The notes under the pieces are model-generated. The model searched no databases. It saw nothing but the letters and a program-made list of their open reading frames with translations, and had not been told where the DNA came from. From positions 1 through 41,158 of the forward strand of contig CAOJBM010000006.1 in NCBI GenBank assembly GCA_948329525.1: a stretch of DNA of 41,158 bases, read 5' to 3'. Shown here in pieces: positions 7,752-15,879 of the stretch. The position numbers and the translations under genes are program-made. Source of the DNA: an uncultured Mycoplasmatota bacterium (GTDB taxonomy: Bacteria; Bacillota_I; Bacilli_A; RF39; UBA660). Position 1 is the stretch's first letter. Each line of letters starts with the position of its first letter.

Positions 7752-7987
7752 TCACCAAGCCTTTTCATATAATTCATTTAAAGCTTGGGAAACATTTGTG
7801 ATTTCACTATTACTTGCTGTAGTGTAACTTATTTCATCAGCATTCGGCCATCTTATTTTAGCATTAATAAATGTTATTTCGTCTTCTTGCTTATACTCGG
7901 CATAACTTGTTCCAACTATTAGTACTATAGTAACAATTAAAAATCGTTTCTTCGTTTCTTCTTTTCTTTTTTCTTAAAAGTTTTCAT
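7752..7987 (-). pseudogene. Short membrane-anchored surface protein gene, frameshifted
   Basis: The ATG at 7985-7987 has GGAGGAAGAT upstream. The frame runs MKTFKKKEKKKRRNDF and stops at TAA. Adding one base near 7947-7949, or a -1 slip at the U UUU UAA stop, continues into FLIVTIVLIVGTSYAEYKQEDE and then YTTASNSEITNVSQALNELYEKAW, ending at the TGA at 7752-7754. That tail matches the TNVKDSLDELYTKA segment of the next gene, so the two are relatives. The stop overlaps the ribosome-binding region of the gene at 7745. The intact product would be about 77 residues with one membrane segment. Confidence 0.65.
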
Positions 7988-8024
7988 ATCTTCCTCCATT
8001 ACTATCTTTCTACTTTATGTTTAA

Positions 8025-8054
8025 ATATTAGCGCATATTTAACTCGCTTGTAAA
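8025..8054 (-). promoter_or_regulatory. Promoter of the tandem surface genes
   Basis: On the minus strand TTTACA (8049-8054) and TAATAT (8025-8030) are 18 bp apart, about 30 bp before the ribosome-binding site of the gene starting at 7987. The conserved promoter suggests the broken genes were expressed until recently. Confidence 0.5.
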
Positions 8055-8079
8055 TACCTTATTTTAAAAAAATTTATTA

Positions 8080-8108
8080 TTGAACTCTATATCAAAACAT
8101 GTTATCAT
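8080..8108 (+). promoter_or_regulatory. Promoter of the short RNA
   Basis: TTGAAC (8080-8085), a 17-bp spacer and TATCAT (8103-8108) form a reasonable sigma-A promoter. A start near 8115 would give an RNA of about 62 nt ending at the terminator at 8154-8176. Confidence 0.6.
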
Positions 8109-8114
8109 CTAATT

Positions 8115-8176
8115 ATAAAGACACGAGCAGTTGCTCGGAGCCTTTTGTTGGGTCCGATACAAAAGTATCGGTTTTT
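8115..8176 (+). ncRNA. Putative antitoxin-like small RNA
   Basis: This stretch of about 62 nt has no reading frame. It holds two stem-loops: CGAGCA-GT-TGCTCG (8124-8137) and a strong terminator CCGATAC-AAAA-GTATCGG followed by TTTTT (8154-8176). CTTTTGT (8142-8148) can also pair with ACAAAAG inside the terminator (8159-8165), an alternative fold. It points toward and ends 1 bp before the stop codon of the peptide gene at 8178-8258 on the other strand, so it would be antisense to that mRNA's 3' end. Size and layout are like RNA II of Fst-type type I systems. The boundaries are predicted. Confidence 0.6.
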
Positions 8177-8338
8177 CTTATTTACATAACATTTGCCATA
8201 TTATTATAAATAATAATATTTTTATGATTACTAACAAACTTCTGTTCATTTTCTTCATAAAGAATACCTCCTTCAATCTTACATCCTTCTTAAAGTAATT
8301 GATAATCAACCAACCCCCTAAAAAGTAAATAAGAAAAA
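8172..8338. repeat. 14-bp inverted repeat framing the small peptide gene
   Basis: TTTTTCTTATTTAC at 8172-8185 is the exact complement of GTAAATAAGAAAAA at 8325-8338. In the minus-strand mRNA the 5' leader copy could pair with the copy that covers the last codons, stop and first 3' bases of the peptide gene. Long-range 5'-3' pairing of this sort keeps several type I toxin mRNAs silent. Confidence 0.65.
8178..8258 (-). CDS. 26-residue hydrophobic peptide, candidate type I toxin
   Basis: The peptide is MKKMNRSLLVIIKI followed by LLFIIIWQMLCK. It has a basic N-terminus and one membrane-spanning stretch of about 17 residues. The ribosome-binding site is ideal (AAGGAGGT at 8266-8273, seven bases before ATG). 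The promoter at 8375-8403 is strong and gives a leader of about 110 nt. Its mRNA would run into the short RNA at 8115-8176 transcribed from the other strand. Small size, single membrane segment, long structured leader and convergent antisense RNA are the marks of type I toxins. It does not match Fst, TxpA/BsrG or Ldr sequences by eye, so it may be a new family, or a small membrane regulator. Confidence 0.6.
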   Translation of the reverse strand: MKKMNRSLLVIIKILLFIIIWQMLCK

Positions 8339-8374
8339 AAGCAAAATCGACATCCTACTCGCGTCTTAGATGGT

Positions 8375-8403
8375 ACTATAGCATATGGAAAAAAGCTTGT
8401 AAA
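8375..8403 (-). promoter_or_regulatory. Promoter of the small peptide gene
   Basis: On the minus strand TTTACA (8398-8403), a 17-bp spacer and TATAGT (8375-8380), with a TG extension (TGCTATAGT). This is a strong predicted promoter with a start near 8368. Within the leader, AGGATGTCGATT and AGGATGTAAGATT form an imperfect direct repeat. Confidence 0.65.
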
Positions 8404-8415
8404 ATCACATTTTTT

Positions 8416-8469
8416 AGATTATTGCAACATTAAAAAGACAATAATTTAATTACTGCTTAGCAATAATCT
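8416..8469. repeat. Inverted repeat in the gap before the yetF-like gene
   Basis: AGATTATTGC (8416-8425) and GCAATAATCT (8460-8469) are perfect 10-bp arms with a 34-nt loop. A second overlapping imperfect dyad (ATTAAAAAGACAATA with TATTGTTTTAAT) is nested with it. No reading frame or RNA family was recognised between 8404 and 8554. It could be a degraded small repeat element or a weak terminator region. Confidence 0.4.
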
Positions 8470-8554
8470 AACTATTGTTTTAATATTTTGATGGTAATCC
8501 AAAAATAATAAATTAACAATTTTTTTAATTTAGTGTCAAAAATGTGTAAATAAC

Positions 8555-9205
8555 TTATTTTAACGAACTTTTTCTTACTATATATATTTTCTTACACTTA
8601 TAAAAAGCATAGAAAACATCTTTAACATCTAAACCCTTACTACTTAATTTGGATAATAACCACATTTTACTTTTCTTAATATTTCTTAAAGTGCTTGTTT
8701 GAATTTGACCATCTAAAACTAAAGGCATTGGATAAGCACTTCTAATCTTAAATGGATTATATTTAAAAATAGATAATTTACCATTAGGTTCTAAAAAAGC
8801 ATATTCCACATCTTCTAAGCTTTTTACTTCTTTTTGTCTTAAACTCATTAACAAATCATCCATATTATATCTTTGTTTTGTTATTTCACTATAATTTATT
8901 TTTCCATTACAAATAATAAGTGATGGTTTACCACCAAAGATAGTTCGAAACTTTCTTGACTTAACACCTATAAAAGCTAAAACTAATTCTAATAGCACTA
9001 ATAAAGCAATTGGTACGACTGTAAGTAAAAGGGAATCATTGATATTTTCAATAGAAATAGCTACTAATTCGGCTATTAAGATACTTACTATTAAGTCAAT
9101 AATCCCTAATTGACCAATTTCTCTTTTACCCATAATTCGATAAGATAAAACAATGAAGAAATAGAAAAATAAAGTTTTTAAAATTACAACTATTAAATCA
9201 TGCAT
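8555..9205 (-). CDS. YetF/DUF421 family membrane protein
   Basis: A 216-residue protein with three membrane helices in the first 80 residues, then a soluble DUF421 domain: the family strings KREIGQLGIIDLIVSILIAELVA, GGKPSLIICNGKINY, NMDDLLMSLRQKEVKSLEDVEYAFLEPNG and LPLVLDGQ-like MPLVLDGQIQ are all visible. Bacillus has several such paralogs (YetF, YkjA, YrbG), some linked to germination or the spore membrane, but their biochemical role is unsettled. The ATG at 9205 is chosen because AGGTG lies six bases upstream; the upstream in-frame GTG is part of that site. It is divergent from the membrane protein gene at 9280. Confidence 0.88.
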   Translation of the reverse strand: MHDLIVVILKTLFFYFFIVLSYRIMGKREIGQLGIIDLIVSILIAELVAISIENINDSLLLTVVPIALLVLLELVLAFIGVKSRKFRTIFGGKPSLIICNGKINYSEITKQRYNMDDLLMSLRQKEVKSLEDVEYAFLEPNGKLSIFKYNPFKIRSAYPMPLVLDGQIQTSTLRNIKKSKMWLLSKLSSKGLDVKDVFYAFYKCKKIYIVRKSSLK

Positions 9206-9279
9206 AACATTCACCTAGTATTATTATGGTCTTGTTCTTATTTTTTTAAACATACATATAATTTCTTAGGTGATGGTTT

Positions 9280-9641
9280 ATGAATAAATTTTTAAATATC
9301 TTAAAAAAAACAGGAATATATTTAGGTATTTTTTTACTAATAATCTTCATACTTGCACTACTAAGTTATTTTACTAATATAAGTATCAAAGTAATAAACT
9401 CTTTTATCTTTATTTTAATGCTTACTACCCTTTTTTTAACAGGATTAAAAGTTGGCAAAGCTAAAGAAAGCAAAGGCTTATTAAGAGGTCTAATAACTAG
9501 TTTTATTGTTGTCTTTATCTTTTACATAGTAAGTGGCTTTATTGATACGTTTAAAATAGATATGAGTAAATTAATTTATTATTTAACTCTAATCTTAGTA
9601 TGTTGTTTAGGTTCTATTATTGGTGTAAATAAAAAGAAAAA

Positions 9642-9645
<4 letters not shown>
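9280..9645 (+). CDS. TIGR04086-type four-helix membrane protein
   Basis: A 121-residue, very hydrophobic protein with four predicted membrane helices (about 12-28, 36-56, 68-88, 95-113), and KVGKAKESKGLLRGLITSF in the middle loop, which fits the TIGR04086/YrzE family of small Firmicutes membrane proteins. AGGTGATGGTTT precedes the ATG. It is one of few plus-strand genes here and converges with the gene at 9642-9968, overlapping it by 4 bp. The function of the family is unknown. Confidence 0.7.
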
Positions 9646-11088
<1,443 letters not shown>

Positions 11089-11184
11089 CTACTAATCTTT
11101 ATGTTAATGTAATCATATAACAATTAAAATTTTTCCCGTTATACATGATGATTGTAAAAATAACAATCAATCCTTCTTTATTTT

Positions 11185-12372
11185 TTATTTATTTAATAAC
11201 CAATCTAAAACATTCATTTTTCTTATACCATTATAATCAATTTCAGGATCTACATCCATCGTTAATATAAATTTTGGATAATGATCATTAATAGATTCTA
11301 AAGCAGATAATTCTCTTTCTAATGTATTTTTATCCCTTGCTGTATAAGTTACTTGAAAATATTGAACACCTTTTCTATTTTCAGCTACAAAATCAACTTC
11401 CTTATCATTTGATTTTCCTACATATACTTTGTATCCTCTTCTTACTAATTCTAAATAAACTACATTTTCTAAAACATTTCCTAAATCAATATTTTTTCTT
11501 CCAAGCAAAGCATATCGCATAGTAACATCAGTAGCATAATATTTTTCCCCACTAGACAAATATTGTTTCCCTTTAATATCATACCTCGTAACTTTATTAA
11601 AAATAAAACTTTCAATTAAAGAATCTATATAACTTTCTACTGTGTGAACGGATATACTTCGACCATTAGAAGTTAGTGTATCAGCAATCTTTTTTATAGA
11701 TAATATATTACCAATACTAGAAAACATAAATTCTGTAATACTTCTAAGCATACTTGTATCAGAAATTTTTTTTCTCGTTACTATATCTTTAACTATTATT
11801 GTATTGTATATGCTATCTAAATATTTATCGACCTCATCTTGATTATCCAACTTCAAAGCATAAGGCATAGAGCTATTATTTATATATTTTAAATATAACT
11901 TTTCATCTCCTTCTAATTTATAATAATTTAAATATTCTTTAAATGATAAAGGAAACATTTTAAACTCTATATATCTTCCAGATAGAAGTGTTGCAAGTTC
12001 TCCTGATAAAAGATAAGCATTAGATCCTGTTATATAAACATCCACATTTTTCTTTATATAAAGACCATCAACAGCTTTTTCAAATTGAGAAACAACCTGT
12101 ACTTCATCTAAAAACACATAATACATATCATTATCTTTTATTCTATCATTAACATAATTGTATAATTCCATATAATCATTGAAATTATATTCTGGAGATT
12201 CAAGATTAAATGATATTATGTGATCATCTTTAATACCGATTTGCTTCAAATAAGTGATAAACAACTCAAATAATGTCGATTTACCACATCTTCTTATTCC
12301 TGTAACAACTTTAATTAAATCTTTATCTTTCCAATTTTTTAATGCTTCTAAATATTCATTTCTTTCTATCAC
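11185..12372 (-). CDS. AAA_14/DUF4143 ATP-binding protein
   Basis: A 395-residue protein. Walker A is GIRRCGKST (25-33) and Walker B YYVFLDEVQ (84-92), followed by the sensor-like VYITGSNAYLLSGEL. The C-terminal half is DUF4143, with ENVVYLELVRRGYKVYVGK and the PD-(D/E)XK-like KEVDFVAENRKGVQYFQV. Such proteins are common, often multicopy, in gut bacteria and archaea, and their job is unclear. The GTG start at 12372 follows AGGTGATAAAAT. It has its own promoter (TTGCAA, 17 bp, TGCTATACT; 12391-12419) and stands alone. The inverted repeat at 11150-11168 downstream has no T-tract on its coding side. Confidence 0.88.
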   Translation of the reverse strand: MIERNEYLEALKNWKDKDLIKVVTGIRRCGKSTLFELFITYLKQIGIKDDHIISFNLESPEYNFNDYMELYNYVNDRIKDNDMYYVFLDEVQVVSQFEKAVDGLYIKKNVDVYITGSNAYLLSGELATLLSGRYIEFKMFPLSFKEYLNYYKLEGDEKLYLKYINNSSMPYALKLDNQDEVDKYLDSIYNTIIVKDIVTRKKISDTSMLRSITEFMFSSIGNILSIKKIADTLTSNGRSISVHTVESYIDSLIESFIFNKVTRYDIKGKQYLSSGEKYYATDVTMRYALLGRKNIDLGNVLENVVYLELVRRGYKVYVGKSNDKEVDFVAENRKGVQYFQVTYTARDKNTLERELSALESINDHYPKFILTMDVDPEIDYNGIRKMNVLDWLLNK

Positions 12373-12390
12373 ATTTTATCACCTAAATAA

Positions 12391-12419
12391 AGTATAGCAC
12401 AAGCAAAAATAATTTGCAA
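12391..12419 (-). promoter_or_regulatory. Promoter of the DUF4143 ATPase gene
   Basis: TTGCAA (12414-12419), a 17-bp spacer and TATACT (12391-12396) with a TG extension on the minus strand. The -35 lies inside the ileS terminator hairpin. Confidence 0.55.
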
Positions 12420-12435
12420 TGAAATGCAAATTATT
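12402..12435 (-). terminator. ileS terminator
   Basis: A perfect 11-bp stem (AATAATTTGCA at 12408-12418, TGCAAATTATT at 12425-12435) with a six-base loop, followed on the minus strand by TTTGCTT. It lies just after the ileS stop. Confidence 0.7.
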
Positions 12436-12442
12436 TACATTT

Positions 12443-15400
12443 TTAGATGTTTTTTGCAATATCAATATATACTTCATGACCATTTAAATCTGTTACTTCA
12501 TTAGTTTTCTTATTTTTAACAATATCTGTAGCTAAAGTTTCTTTCTTGATATATTCTGTAAACTTACCAGTAACATTATCAATTATTTCATCTCCGCTAT
12601 AATAAAGTGTTATTCTATCTTCTACATTAAAGTCTTTCATTTTACGTAAGTTTTGTACTTTAGATACCATTTCACGAGCGATACCTTCTAAAATTAAATC
12701 ATCTGTTAGTGTTGTATCAAGAATAATGAAGTTATTATTTTCCATTCCAACATTAAATCCTTCTTTCGAAGATATTCTAATTTCCACCATATCACTAGTT
12801 ATTGTTTTATCTTCTCCACCTATATTCAAAGTAATAGGATTACCTTTTTGTAATTCAGAAATTTTATCAATATTTAAGTTTTCTAACAAACTCGCAAATT
12901 CTTTAATAAGTGGACCAAAGACTTTACCAACTTCTTTAAAGTTCGGTTTTAAAGTAATATTCATATACTCATTTAAATCTTTAACAAAAATAACTTCTTT
13001 AATATTTAATTCTTCATTAATTAATGGTACTAAATCTTTAATTAAGTCTTCATTTTTACCATCTAAATAACACTTAGATAGAGGTTGACGAACCTTTATT
13101 TTTGTTTCTTCTCTAACATAACGACCAATCGAAATTAAGTTTCTTACTAAATCCATCTTTTCTTCAATTGTTTCATTGATTAAACTTTCATCTACTTTAG
13201 GATAATCTTCTAAATGAACCGACTCTTTATTAGTTAAATTACGATATAGTTCTTCCGAGATAAACGGAGTTATTGGAGCAATTAATTTAGCTATTCCCAC
13301 TAATACTTCATAAGTAGTGATATAAACACTTTTTTTGGAATTATCTAACTCACTTCCCCAGAAACGATTTCTGTTTCTTCTAATATACCAATTAGATAAG
13401 TCTTCAGATACAAATGTTGCAAGATAATGCACAGCTTTGTTTAAATCGTATTCATCAAATGATGCACGAACATTTTTGACAAGCTTATTGTATTTAGAAA
13501 GTAACCATAAATCAATTTCTTCTCTATCTTTATAAGTTACATCACAATCATCAGTATCAATATTATCAATATTAGCGTACATCTGGAAGAAAGAATAGGT
13601 ATTTTTTAAAGGGTTAAAGAATTTAGAATAAACTTCTTTCAAACCATCTAGTGAGAATTTAAGTGGAGTCCAAACAGGTGAAACATAAGGAAGATAAAAT
13701 CTTACAGTATCAGCTCCATACTCAGCCATTGTTGTAAATGGTTCCACAATATTACCACGACTTTTACTCATTTTTTTACCTTCCGAATCAAGTAATAAGT
13801 CATTAACTAAAACATTTTTAAATGGTGAACATCCTTTAACAAAAGTAGAGATAACCATTAAAGTATAGAACCACCCTCTTGTTTGGTCAATACCTTCACA
13901 AATGAAGTCAGCTGGAAATTGTGATTCCCATAACTCCTTATTTTCAAAAGGATAGTGATATTGGGCAAAAGGCATGGAACCAGAGTCAAACCAACAATCT
14001 AAGACATCAGGAATTCTTGTCATATCTTTACCACATTTTGGACATTTTAAATGCACTTCATCAATATAAGGCTTATGTAAATCTAAATCAGCATCTAACT
14101 TCGCTGTCGCCATACTTCTTAATTCTTCAATGCTTCCAACCATGTGATTATATCCACACTCACACTTAAAGTATGGTATAGGACTACCCCAATAACGACT
14201 TCTTGAAACGTTCCAGTCTCTAGCATTAGCAAGCCAGTTAGCAAATCTTTTTTCTCCGACATAAGCTGGATACCAATTAACACTTTCATTAGCTTTAACT
14301 AAATCTCTAGTCATCGCGCTAACTTTAACATAATAACTAGGCATTGAGTAATATAAAAGTGGTGTATCACATCGCCAGCAATGTGGGTATTCGTGAGCTA
14401 GTTTTTGTTTTTTAAATAATTTATCATTTTCTTTTAAGTAAGTAACAACTTCTTCATTAACATCATGTACAAATTTTCCATCCCATAAACCTCCAACATA
14501 ACAGCCATCTTTACCAACAGGGTTTAAGTATGGTAAGTCATATTTCTTTCCAACGTTAGCATCATCTTCTCCAAATGCTGGAGCAATATGAACAATACCT
14601 GTACCATCTTCCATTGTGACATAATCATCTACTGTTACATAGAAGGCTTTTTTGTCTACTTCAAATGATGGAATTAATTGTTCATATTCCATATATTCTA
14701 AATCTGTACCTTTATAAGTTTTTAAAGTATTTACTTCATCACCTAAAACAGTATTTACTAACTTACTAGCTAAGATAAACTTTGTTCCTTTAGATTCTAC
14801 TAAAGAGTATTCTTCATCTGGGTTTACACATAGTGCAACATTGGCAATTAACGTCCAAGGAGTTGTAGTCCAAACCAAAAAGTAAACATCTTCATCTTTT
14901 TTCTTAAAAGGAACATAAACAGTTATGGCTGTATCTGTTTGATAGTTTTGAGCAACTTCGTGAGTAGCAAGTCCTGTTCCGCAATGTGGGCAGTAAGGTA
15001 CGACTCTTGTTCCTTCATAGAACATATCTTTTTCATACATCTGTTTTAAAATCCACCATTCAGTTTCAATGTACTCATTTTTATAAGTAAGGTATGGATT
15101 TAGGACATCAAAGAACTGCCCCATTTTGGAAGTCAAATCAGTAAAAGCAGATTCGTTTTCACGGACACTTTTACGACATTCTTCATTAAATTTATCAACC
15201 CCCAATTCTTCTATTTCTTTTTTAGAAGTGATACCCAGTTTCTTTTCAACGTGATTTTCAATAGGAAGTCCGTGAGTATCCCAACCTATTTTTCTAATTA
15301 CTTTTTCTCCATTCATAACGTGATACTTTGTTATAGTATCTTTTAAATTTTTAGCAACCATATGATGAAGTCCTGGAAAGCCATTCGCAAAAGCTGGTCC

Positions 15401-15541
15401 ATCATAAAAGACAAATGTGTTACCATTACTCCTTAGCTTAACTTGCTTATCATGCATTACATTAATACTCTTCCAAGAAGCTAATATTGATTCTTCCACC
15501 TCGTTTACTGGTCTTTTATCTAATTCTTTAAAATTTTTCAT
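12443..15541 (-). CDS. ileS: Isoleucyl-tRNA synthetase, type 2, with GLHH in place of HIGH
   Basis: A 1032-residue class I synthetase charging tRNA-Ile. The KMSKS loop is at 590-594, and Cys pairs (PHCG, CWRCD, CECG, KCPKC) suggest zinc sites. The editing domain carries LVWTTTPWTLIANVAL. Length and sequence fit the eukaryote-like type 2 enzymes. The HIGH motif, where type 2 enzymes normally read PHYGH, is here PGLHH (GLHH at 57-60), i.e. GxHH. That change is known in some type 2 enzymes and is linked to extreme mupirocin resistance. The ATG at 15541 follows GGAGGAGAAAGA; the longer frame runs into the T-box. Expression is controlled by the T-box upstream. Confidence 0.94.
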   Translation of the reverse strand: MKNFKELDKRPVNEVEESILASWKSINVMHDKQVKLRSNGNTFVFYDGPAFANGFPGLHHMVAKNLKDTITKYHVMNGEKVIRKIGWDTHGLPIENHVEKKLGITSKKEIEELGVDKFNEECRKSVRENESAFTDLTSKMGQFFDVLNPYLTYKNEYIETEWWILKQMYEKDMFYEGTRVVPYCPHCGTGLATHEVAQNYQTDTAITVYVPFKKKDEDVYFLVWTTTPWTLIANVALCVNPDEEYSLVESKGTKFILASKLVNTVLGDEVNTLKTYKGTDLEYMEYEQLIPSFEVDKKAFYVTVDDYVTMEDGTGIVHIAPAFGEDDANVGKKYDLPYLNPVGKDGCYVGGLWDGKFVHDVNEEVVTYLKENDKLFKKQKLAHEYPHCWRCDTPLLYYSMPSYYVKVSAMTRDLVKANESVNWYPAYVGEKRFANWLANARDWNVSRSRYWGSPIPYFKCECGYNHMVGSIEELRSMATAKLDADLDLHKPYIDEVHLKCPKCGKDMTRIPDVLDCWFDSGSMPFAQYHYPFENKELWESQFPADFICEGIDQTRGWFYTLMVISTFVKGCSPFKNVLVNDLLLDSEGKKMSKSRGNIVEPFTTMAEYGADTVRFYLPYVSPVWTPLKFSLDGLKEVYSKFFNPLKNTYSFFQMYANIDNIDTDDCDVTYKDREEIDLWLLSKYNKLVKNVRASFDEYDLNKAVHYLATFVSEDLSNWYIRRNRNRFWGSELDNSKKSVYITTYEVLVGIAKLIAPITPFISEELYRNLTNKESVHLEDYPKVDESLINETIEEKMDLVRNLISIGRYVREETKIKVRQPLSKCYLDGKNEDLIKDLVPLINEELNIKEVIFVKDLNEYMNITLKPNFKEVGKVFGPLIKEFASLLENLNIDKISELQKGNPITLNIGGEDKTITSDMVEIRISSKEGFNVGMENNNFIILDTTLTDDLILEGIAREMVSKVQNLRKMKDFNVEDRITLYYSGDEIIDNVTGKFTEYIKKETLATDIVKNKKTNEVTDLNGHEVYIDIAKNI

Positions 15542-15567
15542 TCTTTCTCCTCCATATCCAAATTTAT

Positions 15568-15796
15568 AAAAAAAGTTCATAATCTAAGGACGAATAATAA
15601 ATCCGTGGTACCACCTTAGTTTATGAACACTTTCATACACTTGATACTTGTAACGTAAGTATACCCGTTTATTTCTACTAATTTCAAAATAACACATCAG
15701 AAGTGATTTGTAATACCTTTTCTTTGTTAGTTCGCACCTTCTACTAACTCTCTTTTAAATACTTAGGATATTACCGTCTTCGTCATTTGTTTTATA
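15568..15796 (-). promoter_or_regulatory. T-box riboswitch of ileS (AUC specifier)
   Basis: The leader carries the T-box sequence AAGGTGGTACCACGG (about 15603-15617) and a terminator stem pairing GTTCATAA/CTAAGG with CCTTAG/TTATGAAC (15575-15628) followed by seven T (15568-15574). In Stem I, GAAG pairs with CTTC and GTAATA with TATTAC. The bulge between them on the 3' side is AAATCA, giving specifier ATC (15705-15707) followed by A, as expected for isoleucine. Uncharged tRNA-Ile would stabilise the antiterminator and turn on ileS. Confidence 0.92.
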
Positions 15797-15802
15797 TTTT
15801 TG

Positions 15803-15831
15803 ATTATAGCTTTAAAATAGCACCTTGTCAA
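15803..15831 (-). promoter_or_regulatory. Consensus promoter of ileS
   Basis: TTGACA (15826-15831), 17 bp and TATAAT (15803-15808) on the minus strand, a full consensus match. Its -35 lies right behind the T-run of the terminator at 15833-15866. Confidence 0.85.
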
Positions 15832-15832
15832 C

Positions 15833-15866
15833 AAAAAAATCTCACTTATCATTAATAAAAGCGAGA
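15833..15866 (-). terminator. Terminator of the lipoprotein gene
   Basis: A stem TCTCGCTT/AAGTGAGA (15840-15866, one G-U pair) followed by seven T on the minus strand, 14 bp after the lipoprotein stop. Confidence 0.8.
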
Positions 15867-15879
15867 CTTAATTTACTTA

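Noticed and set aside
7745..7752. A mobile element as the cause of the broken surface genes at 7-8 kb.
   Set aside because: No transposase fragment, terminal inverted repeat or target duplication was seen; the breaks are single-base changes.
8224..8298. A 24-codon plus-strand frame (MITNKLLFIFF...) over the peptide gene.
   Set aside because: No ribosome-binding site; it is the reverse of the well-supported minus-strand peptide gene.
11150..11168. Inverted repeat GATTGT-N7-ACAATC between the DUF4143 ATPase gene and tgt.
   Set aside because: The T-rich side faces the plus strand where no gene ends; only a 6-bp stem, so not called as a terminator.
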